From Bacillota bacterium (GTDB lineage: Bacteria; Bacillota; Clostridia; Lachnospirales; Lachnospiraceae): DNA of 5,197 nt. Position numbers and translations under genes: made by a program. The first letter of the stretch is position 1. Each line of letters opens with the position of its first letter. The DNA is taken from assembly GCA_023414985.1 (NCBI GenBank), contig JAEZLY010000061.1, positions 1 to 5,197 of the forward strand. Reading direction: 5' to 3'. A model generated the notes under the pieces. That model did no database searches, was not told where the DNA came from, and saw only the letters and a list, made by a program, of their open reading frames with translations. Shown here piece by piece: positions 1-5,185 of the stretch.

Positions 1-245
1 GTTCCGAAGATATGCTTTCCTTTCGGTGCGATCAGCACTCCTCCGAGCTCATCCTTATGATTAACCAGAGAATCAATTGTCGTTCCAAATAAGTCCGCCA
101 ATGCTGAACATTTATTGATATCCGGGGTACTCTCTCCGTTTTCCCATTTTGCAACTGCCTGACGTGACACCCCGATCTTTTCTGCGACTTCCTCCTGCGT
201 CAGATCATGAAGCATACGTAGATTATGTAAGTTTACGTGAAGCAT
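1..245 (-). CDS. XRE-family HTH transcriptional regulator, 3' part missing (cut by window edge)
   Basis: The reading frame starts with ATG at 245 and runs off the left edge after 81 codons without a stop. A strong Shine-Dalgarno (AGGAGG, complement of 251-256) lies 5 bases upstream of the start. The translation begins MLHVNLHNLRMLHDLTQEEV. Residues about 5-60 form a Cro/C1-type helix-turn-helix with the typical recognition-helix signature GVSRQAVAKWENGESTPD (25-42), so it binds DNA. After a short linker (DELGGV) comes IAPKGKHIFG, where the window ends. From family knowledge, this linker is typical of regulators in which an XRE domain is fused to a C-terminal SpoVT/AbrB swapped-hairpin domain, but that domain is outside the window and not proven. 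It is divergent from the HxlR gene. Target and ligand are unknown. Confidence 0.88.
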   Translation of the reverse strand, partial: MLHVNLHNLRMLHDLTQEEVAEKIGVSRQAVAKWENGESTPDINKCSALADLFGTTIDSLVNHKDELGGVLIAPKGKHIFG

Positions 246-384
246 GGTTACCTCCTATCCTGTGCATGTCTTCCAACACATAATGTAATTTGCGCCGATA
301 CTTATAGAGAAAAGCCTTTGCTCTTTTCATATCTTTCATATTATTGTAACAGATGGTTGCGAAGAAATCTATCAACCGATCCTT

Positions 385-405
385 ACATAATAGGATGAAT
401 TATGT
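385..405. repeat. Inverted repeat ACATAAT-N7-ATTATGT, possible operator
   Basis: Two perfect 7-base arms (385-391 and 399-405) flank a 7-base spacer. An outer pair, CGAAGAA at 360-366 and TTCTTCG at 408-414, can pair around it, asymmetrically. The repeat lies about 140 bases upstream of the XRE start and about 70 bases upstream of the HxlR -10 box. It could be a dimeric regulator site, but AT-rich dyads of this length arise by chance, so this is only a candidate. Confidence 0.3.
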
Positions 406-455
406 TATTCTTCGTTGCATTTTGATTTAAGGACCGGCTGCTTCGTAATTCTGAC

Positions 456-484
456 TTAACAGACAAAAAACTGCATGTTATAAT
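456..484 (+). promoter_or_regulatory. Sigma-A type promoter of the HxlR gene
   Basis: A -35 hexamer TTAACA (456-461) and a perfect -10 hexamer TATAAT (479-484) are separated by the ideal 17 bases. Transcription would begin near 491, giving a leader of about 65 bases to the ATG at 556. The TACCCAC/GTGGGTA dyad found at the next promoter is not repeated here, so autoregulation through that site is not evident. Confidence 0.7.
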
Positions 485-555
485 TTAAGGTAATTAATAT
501 TGCAATTTATAAATCGAGCGTACCGTAAATAATTTATCGGGAGGGAAACCAGATC

Positions 556-927
556 ATGAAAATCAGAGAGGACTATACCTGTCCATTGGAAATTGTACAT
601 GATATCATACGGGGGAAATGGAAAACCATCATTATCTTTCAGCTTCAATACGGTCCGACTTCCCTATCGAAATTAGAACATGATATCGAGGGCATCAATC
701 AGAAGATGCTGCTGCAGCAATTGAAGGAGCTGCAGGACTTCGGTATCGTTGCAAAGCACACTTATGAGGGATATCCATTGAAGGTGGAGTATTATCTTAC
801 CGAAGAACGAGGTATGAAAATGCTGAGCGCCATACTGATCATGCAGCGAATCGGTGTAGACTATCTGGTGGAGCATGGCAAGACAGATGTGCTGGATAAG
901 AAAGGCATACCATATAGACAGGAATAG
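556..927 (+). CDS. HxlR-family winged-helix transcriptional regulator
   Basis: A 123-residue protein, the normal size for the HxlR/DUF24 family of dimeric MarR-like winged-helix regulators. It has the conserved N-terminal cysteine motif (YTCPLE, Cys9), the family signature RGKWKTIIIFQL (19-30), a recognition-helix region around INQKMLLQQLKELQDFGIV (48-65, with Q for the usual S/T in the 'S.KML...L..L' motif), and the wing with VEYYLTEERG (77-86). A GGAGG ribosome binding site (540-544) lies 11 bases before the ATG, a little far but adequate. In characterised relatives such as YodB and HypR, the equivalent cysteine senses quinones, aldehydes or disulfide stress. That role is possible here but inferred. 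The isochorismatase-family gene downstream is the obvious candidate target. The C-terminal tail beyond about 105 is unremarkable. Confidence 0.93.
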   Translation: MKIREDYTCPLEIVHDIIRGKWKTIIIFQLQYGPTSLSKLEHDIEGINQKMLLQQLKELQDFGIVAKHTYEGYPLKVEYYLTEERGMKMLSAILIMQRIGVDYLVEHGKTDVLDKKGIPYRQE

Positions 928-936
928 AAAAAATCC

Positions 937-985
937 GGGAACCATTCCGCTTGGAGCTATCCTATACGGAAGGTTCCCTTCTTTT
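937..985 (+). terminator. Intrinsic terminator after the HxlR gene
   Basis: GGGAACC (937-943) pairs with GGTTCCC (972-978), and TTCCG (945-949) pairs with CGGAA (967-971). This gives a 12-bp stem with one bulged A and a 17-base loop, followed by TTCTTTT. It starts 9 bases after the HxlR stop codon. The T-run is interrupted by one C, so termination may be incomplete. Confidence 0.72.
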
Positions 986-1020
986 ATACCCACAAAAAAG
1001 TGGGTAATTTACCTTCCGTA
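965..1020. repeat. 10-bp perfect inverted repeat enclosing the TACCCAC dyad
   Basis: TACGGAAGGT (965-974) and ACCTTCCGTA (1011-1020) are exact reverse complements and enclose the shorter dyad at 987-1006. The left arm is also the 3' arm of the HxlR terminator stem. The right arm overlaps the -35 box of the next promoter. It could be a second operator or a looping site; the double use of the left arm may also be partly accidental. Confidence 0.5.
987..1006. promoter_or_regulatory. Candidate regulator operator TACCCAC-N6-GTGGGTA
   Basis: Perfect 7-bp arms (987-993 and 1000-1006) surround six adenines. The site ends one base before the -35 hexamer of the downstream promoter. A 20-bp dyad of this kind is the right size for a winged-helix dimer, and its outer TAC/GTA ends resemble known YodB-type HxlR boxes (TACT-N7-AGTA), though the spacing differs. 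The adjacent HxlR protein is the likeliest binder; this is inferred, not shown. Confidence 0.55.
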
Positions 1021-1036
1021 TCATAAGCGGTATAAT
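1008..1036 (+). promoter_or_regulatory. Sigma-A type promoter of the isochorismatase-family gene
   Basis: A -35 hexamer TTTACC (1008-1013) and a perfect -10 TATAAT (1031-1036) are spaced by 17 bases. The expected start near 1043 leaves a leader of about 48 bases. Inverted-repeat sequence abuts and overlaps the -35 box, so a bound regulator there would be expected to block, or if bound just upstream, to assist polymerase. Confidence 0.72.
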
Positions 1037-1090
1037 CTGCTTCAGAATAAAGTCAAAGATCCTAATATTTATAATAACGGAGGAATTAGT

Positions 1091-1648
1091 ATGAAAAGTG
1101 CTCTTATTCTTATTGATATTCAAAATGAATATTTTCCCGGCGGAGCCAGTGAGCTTTACCGACCGGAACTTGCTGCAGCTAACACAAGAAAGCTCCTGGA
1201 TTATTATAGGGAGCAGAGACTTCCGGTATATCACGTGCAGCATATCAGCGACTATCCGGGGGCAACAGCTTATTTACCGGGCAGCAAAGGTGCGGAGCTC
1301 TATCCGCTCGTAGCACCCCTCGCACCGGAAAAAGTCTTTGTCAAGCACGCCCCGAATTCATTCTACAAAACCGGCCTGGCTGAAGAGCTGCTGAAGCAGC
1401 AGATTAACCACCTAGTTATTTGCGGTATGATGAGCCATATGTGTGTCGATACAACGGTACGGGCTGCAAAGGACTATGAATTTTCTGTAACACTCATTGA
1501 CGATGCCTGTACCACCAAGGACCTATCCTGGAAGGAAAATATAATCCCTGCTGCAACCGTACATGATACCATGATGGCCTCCATAAATGGAGTATTTGCA
1601 ACTGTAGTAACAGCTGACAATTATTTAAATAGTTGTAAGGAACAGTAA
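1091..1648 (+). CDS. Isochorismatase-family cysteine hydrolase
   Basis: A 185-residue cytosolic enzyme, a typical single-domain length for the isochorismatase/nicotinamidase fold. The frame is open further upstream, but the ATG at 1091 has a GGAGG site (1079-1083) at 7 bases and restores the family N-terminus MKSALILIDIQNEYF. The catalytic triad is visible: Asp9 in LIDIQN, Lys85 in VFVKHAPNSF, and nucleophile Cys118 in ICGMMSHMCVDTTVRAA, with the usual cis-peptide region just before it. Such enzymes hydrolyse amides, vinyl ethers or related bonds, for example isochorismate, nicotinamide, N-carbamoylsarcosine or biuret. The substrate cannot be told from the sequence, and no siderophore or NAD gene is nearby. 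It stands alone after an HxlR regulator with an operator-like dyad at its promoter, which suggests inducible expression, perhaps for detoxifying a small molecule. Confidence 0.93.
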   Translation: MKSALILIDIQNEYFPGGASELYRPELAAANTRKLLDYYREQRLPVYHVQHISDYPGATAYLPGSKGAELYPLVAPLAPEKVFVKHAPNSFYKTGLAEELLKQQINHLVICGMMSHMCVDTTVRAAKDYEFSVTLIDDACTTKDLSWKENIIPAATVHDTMMASINGVFATVVTADNYLNSCKEQ

Positions 1649-1677
1649 CACGAACTCATTAATTGCTGGAAGAACAA

Positions 1678-1811
1678 AGAATGTGTCTAGGCACATTCTC
1701 GCGCCGCCGCGTAGCCGCTTGCGGCTATCTTCCGATTAAGCGGCGTGCGCATCCTGCCCGGAGGGCTTTTTATTCTATAGGTAAGTTCGAAGAACTTTCC
1801 TATAGAATAAA
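1678..1811. repeat. Composite palindromic element with several stem-loops
   Basis: The element is almost fully made of inverted repeats. Hairpin I pairs AGAATGTG (1678-1685) with CACATTCT (1692-1699). Hairpin II has an outer stem of GCGCCGCCG (1701-1709) with CGGCG-T-GCGC (1741-1750, one bulged T), enclosing a perfect TAGCCGC/GCGGCTA stem (1712-1718/1721-1727) closed by a CTTG-type loop. A short GCCC/GGGC stem follows (1756-1766), then hairpin III (1769-1811), a 19-bp stem with one T-T mismatch and a GAA loop. Its GC-rich core is unlike the flanking AT-rich spacer. This dense modular folding looks like a dispersed REP/MITE-like intergenic repeat of clostridial genomes. Only one copy is in the window, so dispersal is inferred. 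An open frame across it (1663-1845) has no ribosome binding site or protein-like composition and was not called. Confidence 0.62.
1756..1772 (+). terminator. Short terminator of the isochorismatase-family gene, inside the palindromic element
   Basis: GCCC (1756-1759), loop GGA and GGGC (1763-1766) are followed by TTTTTA. The stem is short but all G-C and has a clean T-run, reading in the direction of the hydrolase gene, which ended about 110 bases earlier. The preceding large stem-loops may help pausing. Hairpin III begins inside the T-run. Confidence 0.5.
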
Positions 1812-1815
1812 TAAG

Positions 1816-1878
1816 ATGCCGTGCAGCCACCCCCTCTCACCATGAAGAATGAACAAAAGAGGGGGTGCCGCACGGCAT
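1816..1878 (-). terminator. Long hairpin terminator of the rpoN-ptsH-ptsI unit, possibly bidirectional
   Basis: The outer arms ATGCCGTGC (1816-1824) and GCACGGCAT (1870-1878) pair over 9 bp. The inner arms ACCCCCTCT (1829-1837) and AGAGGGGGT (1858-1866) pair over another 9 bp, with a small internal loop between them and a 20-base apical loop. On the minus strand the stem is followed by CTTATTTATTCT, a T-rich tail about 60 bases after the ptsI stop. On the plus strand the tail (TCTGTCCCTT) is weaker, so it mainly serves ptsI. Confidence 0.75.
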
Positions 1879-1934
1879 TCTGTCCCTTACTGACACATAC
1901 ATCATATAAGCCTTGCTCTTTCTTTTTGTATTAG

Positions 1935-3554
1935 CTACGACAAATGAAGAACCGCATCTCTTACCGGTAAAACCATACCCGGTGACACAGATAATTCATC
2001 GATTCCCATCTCAACAAACCTTCCTGTCAAGGAGATATCAGCTCCAAGTTCACCGCAGATACCTACCCAGATCCCTTCATGATGCGCATTTTTAATAACT
2101 GTTTCTATCAATCTGAGGATTGCTTCATGATGCGGATCATAGATATTCTCTAATTCAGGATTCTGACGGTCTATGGCCAGGGTGTACTGTGTCAAATCAT
2201 TGGTTCCGATACTGAAGAAATCTACTTCCTTTGCCAGCAGATCGCTGATGATTGCCGCTGCCGGGGTCTCTATCATAATACCCTGCTCTGTATTCTTATC
2301 ATACAGAAGGGATTCATTATCAAGCTCTTCTTTTACTTCACAGATTATTTTCTTAATCTCATGTACTTCGGAAAGGGATATAATCATCGGATACATGATA
2401 CTCAATTTCCCGTAAATACCGGCACGCAGTAATGCCCTTAGCTGTGTTTTAAAAATGTCCTTCCGATCCAGACAGATCCTGATCGCACGATAGCCCAAAG
2501 CCGGATTATCTTCATTCTTCAAATTAAAGTAACCTACCTGTTTATCTGCACCGATGTCCATTGTCCGAATGATAACTCTTTTCCCGGCCATCCTGGTTAA
2601 AACTTCCTTGTAAGCTTCAAACTGCTCTTCTTCCGTAGGATAATGATCCTTCTCCATATAGAGAAATTCACTGCGGAAGAGCCCGATTCCTTCCGCATCA
2701 TTCTTAACTGCTTCCTGAATATCGGTGATATTTCCGATATTGGCATAAAGATGGAGCTTTCTACCATCCGGTGTAATCGTCTCTTTCCCGACCAATTGCC
2801 GGTAATTTGCCTTTTTATCCTGGTATAATCTTTGTTTTTCAGATAATTCTCTTATAACTGCACCATCCGGCTCCAGATAAAATCTTCCTTCAACACCATC
2901 CACTGCTGCCGGTCTGTTCTCTAATCCCTCCAATGACAGCTCCACTCCGAAGATTGCCGGTATATTCAGCGTCCTTGCCAGAATTGCCGCATGCGAATTG
3001 GAAGAGCCATGGACTGTGACAAAGGCAAGTATTTTACTCTTATCCATCTGAATGGTATCACTGGGAGTCAAATCCTCCGCTACTATAATTACAGGCTGAT
3101 CACTCGTGAAAATCTCTTCCTTGCGACCGGTCAGCACATTGATGATCCGCTCCGATACATCCTTAATATCCGCTGCCCGTTCTCTCAAATATTCATCCTG
3201 CATATTGTCAAATACCGATACAAAATACTCTCCTGCCTGTGATACGGCATACTCCGCAGTTACATTCTCCTGCCTGATCATATCCGTAATTTTCGTGATA
3301 TAATCTTCGTCCTCCATCAGAAGAATATGCATGTCGAAAATGGCGGCCTCCTCCTTTCCCACTTCACCGACAGCCTTATGAAAAAGATCCCTGACCTGCA
3401 GCTTCGCCTCCTCAATTGCATTTTCAAAACGCATGAGTTCCGCTTCACAATCCCGGGAACTGATTATATTCAATATCCCTTGGTTTTTTTGTATCACTCT
3501 GATCTTTCCTATTGCAATCCCTTGACAAACTGTCTTCCCTGGATAAACAGGCAT
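1935..3554 (-). CDS. ptsI: PTS Enzyme I (phosphoenolpyruvate-protein phosphotransferase), variant form
   Basis: A 539-residue cytoplasmic enzyme that takes phosphate from PEP and passes it to HPr. The start ATG has GGAGG (complement of 3562-3566) at 7 bases. An N-terminal helical HPr-binding part (about 30-145) and phosphohistidine domain carry the active His188 in HGSSNSHAAILARTLNIPAIFG (182-203). The C-terminal PEP-binding barrel keeps LFRSEFL (Arg294), RTMDIGADK (Arg330), Arg356, Glu429 in MIETPAA, SIGTNDLTQY (Asn452, Asp453), Arg463 and Cys500 in GICGELGAD. All chemistry residues known from E. coli EI are present. It differs from the classical enzyme in having GSSNSH for GGRTSH, GADK for GGDK, and a C-terminus that stops at VLPVRDAVLHLS, about 30 residues short. 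These differences look like a lineage or paralogue trait, not decay. It lies 40 bases after ptsH and is probably co-transcribed. Confidence 0.95.
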   Translation of the reverse strand: MPVYPGKTVCQGIAIGKIRVIQKNQGILNIISSRDCEAELMRFENAIEEAKLQVRDLFHKAVGEVGKEEAAIFDMHILLMEDEDYITKITDMIRQENVTAEYAVSQAGEYFVSVFDNMQDEYLRERAADIKDVSERIINVLTGRKEEIFTSDQPVIIVAEDLTPSDTIQMDKSKILAFVTVHGSSNSHAAILARTLNIPAIFGVELSLEGLENRPAAVDGVEGRFYLEPDGAVIRELSEKQRLYQDKKANYRQLVGKETITPDGRKLHLYANIGNITDIQEAVKNDAEGIGLFRSEFLYMEKDHYPTEEEQFEAYKEVLTRMAGKRVIIRTMDIGADKQVGYFNLKNEDNPALGYRAIRICLDRKDIFKTQLRALLRAGIYGKLSIMYPMIISLSEVHEIKKIICEVKEELDNESLLYDKNTEQGIMIETPAAAIISDLLAKEVDFFSIGTNDLTQYTLAIDRQNPELENIYDPHHEAILRLIETVIKNAHHEGIWVGICGELGADISLTGRFVEMGIDELSVSPGMVLPVRDAVLHLS

Positions 3555-3594
3555 GCTAAATCCTCCTTTTACTCGATCGGCACAGCTTCCTCTC

Positions 3595-3852
3595 TTATAA
3601 ACTATCCTGCATCAGTTTCTGCATTGCAATGATTGCAATCTCTTCATCTTCACCCTCGGCCTTTACCGTAACCTTATGACCATGTTTTACCTCCAGCCCC
3701 ATAAGTGCCATCAAGCGTACTGCTTCTGCACTCCTGCCATTATACTCCAGCGTAATCTTTGATAAGTACTTTTTTGCCTCCTTCACAATAAATCCCGCTG
3801 GTCTTGCATGAATTCCCATTTCATCAGTCACAATATGTTCAAATGTTTTCAT
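3595..3852 (-). CDS. ptsH: HPr-family phosphocarrier protein lacking the Ser46 kinase site
   Basis: An 85-residue HPr, the normal family length. It accepts phosphate from Enzyme I on His15, within MGIHARPAGF (12-21, His15 and Arg17 present), and passes it on to EIIA domains or PRD regulators. The longer frame from an ATG at 3867 was rejected because that ATG overlaps the Shine-Dalgarno GGAGG (complement of 3861-3865), which sits 8 bases before the ATG at 3852. Aligned with Bacillus HPr (NGKTVNLKSIMGVMSLG), this protein reads NGRSAEAVRLMALMGLE, so position 46 is Arg (codon 3715-3717) where the HPr kinase/phosphorylase target Ser46 should be. It therefore should not become P-Ser-HPr or act as CcpA corepressor in the usual way (inference). 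It lies 66 bases after rpoN and 40 before ptsI. Confidence 0.95.
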   Translation of the reverse strand: MKTFEHIVTDEMGIHARPAGFIVKEAKKYLSKITLEYNGRSAEAVRLMALMGLEVKHGHKVTVKAEGEDEEIAIIAMQKLMQDSL

Positions 3853-3918
3853 GATAATCGCCTCCATCTATTCCTTTTGCTATTTTTTCATTTCAGTTCT
3901 TTTATGACTATAAAATCT

Positions 3919-5172
3919 TTAAAAATCCGTCTTTCGCTCAAAGCTACCTTTGATTCCAAGTTCTTCCCGATATTTTGCAATGACTCTTCTGGATATAAAA
4001 ACATTCTGTTTTTCCAGAAGCGATTTGATTTTCTGATCACTGTACGGTCTGCTTCTATCCTCTCCCGCAATGATTTCCTTTACCAGCTTCTTAATTGGAT
4101 CGACCATTCCGGCAGTGAAGAGGCTTTTCATCAATACGGTTCTCTTGGGATACTGAACATATTTCCCCTTGACGCATCTGCTGATCGTGGAAATGCTGAC
4201 CCCAACCTCCTCGGCAAGATCTGCCATCGTCATCGCATTCAATTCACCCTCGTCATTAAAATAGCTCTGCTGCCATTTAAGCAGCGCATAGCCCACCTTA
4301 AGCATCGTTGTCCGTCTCTGCTCGATGCTGTTAATCAGGAATCTGGCTCTATCCATTTTCCCCTTAAAATAGGCAATCAGTTCCTCATCCTTTTCTTTTT
4401 CAAGGAGTTTCAGATAATACTCATTCAGCTGATATTCACCCATCCATTGATCATTTAGGGTTACTTCCCACTCCCCGTTGTTACGGGAAAAGATAAGATC
4501 CGGAACAATATACAAGATATGATCCTTTCCAAAGCCGGAAAGTGGTTTTGGTTTCAGACCTTCTACCAGATTAATATATCTTTTTGTCTCAAATGCCGAT
4601 ATTCCAAGGTTCCTGGATAATAAACCAATCTTACCTTCTGCTATCTCCTGGAGATGATTCTGGATGATATCCTCCAGACATTTATCTCTGACCCCTAAAA
4701 CTTCGACCTGCCGAAGAAGACATTGTGCCAAATCCTGTGCGAACACACCGTAAGGCTCCAGCATCTGAAGTTCCTGCAGGCATTGTCCTACCAGAGACTC
4801 CCCGACACCATTCACTCTTGCCACTTCAGCTACCGGTACCGTAAAGAAACCGTTGTCATCCAGACAGTCAATCATATAATTGATTACCTTGATTGCTCTC
4901 TTGGAATATTTGGACAGATCAAGCTGTTCAATCAAATGATTATGAATTTCTGACGTATCCGGCGCAACAGCTTCCGGTTCCTTATCCTCATCTTCATAGG
5001 ATCTATACTCTCCGCTTGTTTTCATCTGTTCCATCATAGGATTCTCCATGTATTCCTTCTGTAGGAAAGCATGAAGCTCCACATTATCCATAGCCAGAAC
5101 CTCCAGCTCCTGGATTTGGGCATTTGTAATGATCTGTTTCTGTTTTGGAATAATTCCTGAATAAAGCCTCAC
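3919..5172 (-). CDS. rpoN: RNA polymerase sigma-54 factor (RpoN)
   Basis: A 417-residue sigma factor that directs polymerase to -24/-12 promoters and needs an AAA+ activator to melt DNA. Region I (about 1-50) is the usual activator-contacting helix pair, PKQKQIITNAQIQELEVLAM followed by YMENPMME. An acidic linker follows (51-75, EYRSYEDEDKEPEA), then the core-binding domain (about 80-280). A helix-turn-helix with MADLAEEVGVSISTISR and GKYVQYPKR spans about 315-345, and the RpoN box is SRRVIAKYRE (394-403, canonical ARRTVAKYRE). It is slightly shorter than many RpoN proteins but complete. The GTG at 5172 was chosen over the in-frame GTG at 5187 because GAGGTG precedes it at 7 bases and VRLYSGI fits the family N-terminus. 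Next come ptsH and ptsI. In Firmicutes, sigma-54 commonly drives PTS operons through LevR-type activators with PRD domains phosphorylated by HPr and EI. Confidence 0.95.
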   Translation of the reverse strand: MRLYSGIIPKQKQIITNAQIQELEVLAMDNVELHAFLQKEYMENPMMEQMKTSGEYRSYEDEDKEPEAVAPDTSEIHNHLIEQLDLSKYSKRAIKVINYMIDCLDDNGFFTVPVAEVARVNGVGESLVGQCLQELQMLEPYGVFAQDLAQCLLRQVEVLGVRDKCLEDIIQNHLQEIAEGKIGLLSRNLGISAFETKRYINLVEGLKPKPLSGFGKDHILYIVPDLIFSRNNGEWEVTLNDQWMGEYQLNEYYLKLLEKEKDEELIAYFKGKMDRARFLINSIEQRRTTMLKVGYALLKWQQSYFNDEGELNAMTMADLAEEVGVSISTISRCVKGKYVQYPKRTVLMKSLFTAGMVDPIKKLVKEIIAGEDRSRPYSDQKIKSLLEKQNVFISRRVIAKYREELGIKGSFERKTDF

Positions 5173-5179
5173 AGATATG

Positions 5180-5185
5180 CACCTC
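5180..5185 (-). promoter_or_regulatory. Ribosome binding site deciding the GTG start of rpoN
   Basis: On the minus strand GAGGTG lies 7 bases before the GTG at 5172. The alternative upstream GTG (5187-5185) overlaps this site and has no Shine-Dalgarno of its own within the visible 10 bases. The rpoN promoter, if directly upstream, lies beyond the right edge. Confidence 0.55.

Larger units (their letters stand above)
246..555. other. Divergent intergenic region between the XRE and HxlR regulators
   Basis: About 310 bases with no supportable gene. It contains the ribosome binding site of the leftward XRE gene, an AT-rich middle with an inverted repeat (385-405), and the promoter and leader of the rightward HxlR gene. 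I could not find a convincing sigma-A promoter for the XRE gene: TTGATA-like and TACAAT-like hexamers occur on the minus strand but at poor spacing. The length leaves room for regulation by either neighbouring regulator. Confidence 0.6.

Noticed and set aside
937..1020. Riboswitch or classical attenuator upstream of the isochorismatase-family gene
   Set aside because: The gene has its own promoter downstream of the terminator, with a leader of only about 48 bases. The alternative hairpin forms after, not before, the terminator, and no known aptamer core was recognised.
875..1090. N-terminal extension of the isochorismatase-family frame
   Set aside because: The extension overlaps the end of the HxlR gene, the terminator and the promoter. 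The ATG at 1091 has a good Shine-Dalgarno and matches the family N-terminus.
1678..1811. CRISPR repeat or insertion sequence end
   Set aside because: There is no regular repeat-spacer pattern and no transposase in the window; the arms form local hairpins instead.
1663..1845. A 60-codon open frame on the plus strand in the convergent gap
   Set aside because: It lies across the palindromic element and terminator, has no ribosome binding site and gives an Arg/Cys-rich, low-plausibility protein dictated by the stem sequences.
3853..3867. Five-residue longer HPr start (MEAII)
   Set aside because: That ATG overlaps the GGAGG site serving the ATG at 3852, and His15 numbering fits the shorter start exactly.
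3853..3918. A separate promoter or terminator between rpoN and ptsH
   Set aside because: The 66 bases are AT-rich but show neither a stem-loop with T-run nor a well-spaced -35/-10 pair or a -24/-12 GG/GC element.
3808..4458. A 216-codon open frame on the plus strand
   Set aside because: It is antisense to ptsH and rpoN, both firmly identified. It has no ribosome binding site, and its Phe/Leu/Ser-rich translation is typical of a shadow frame.
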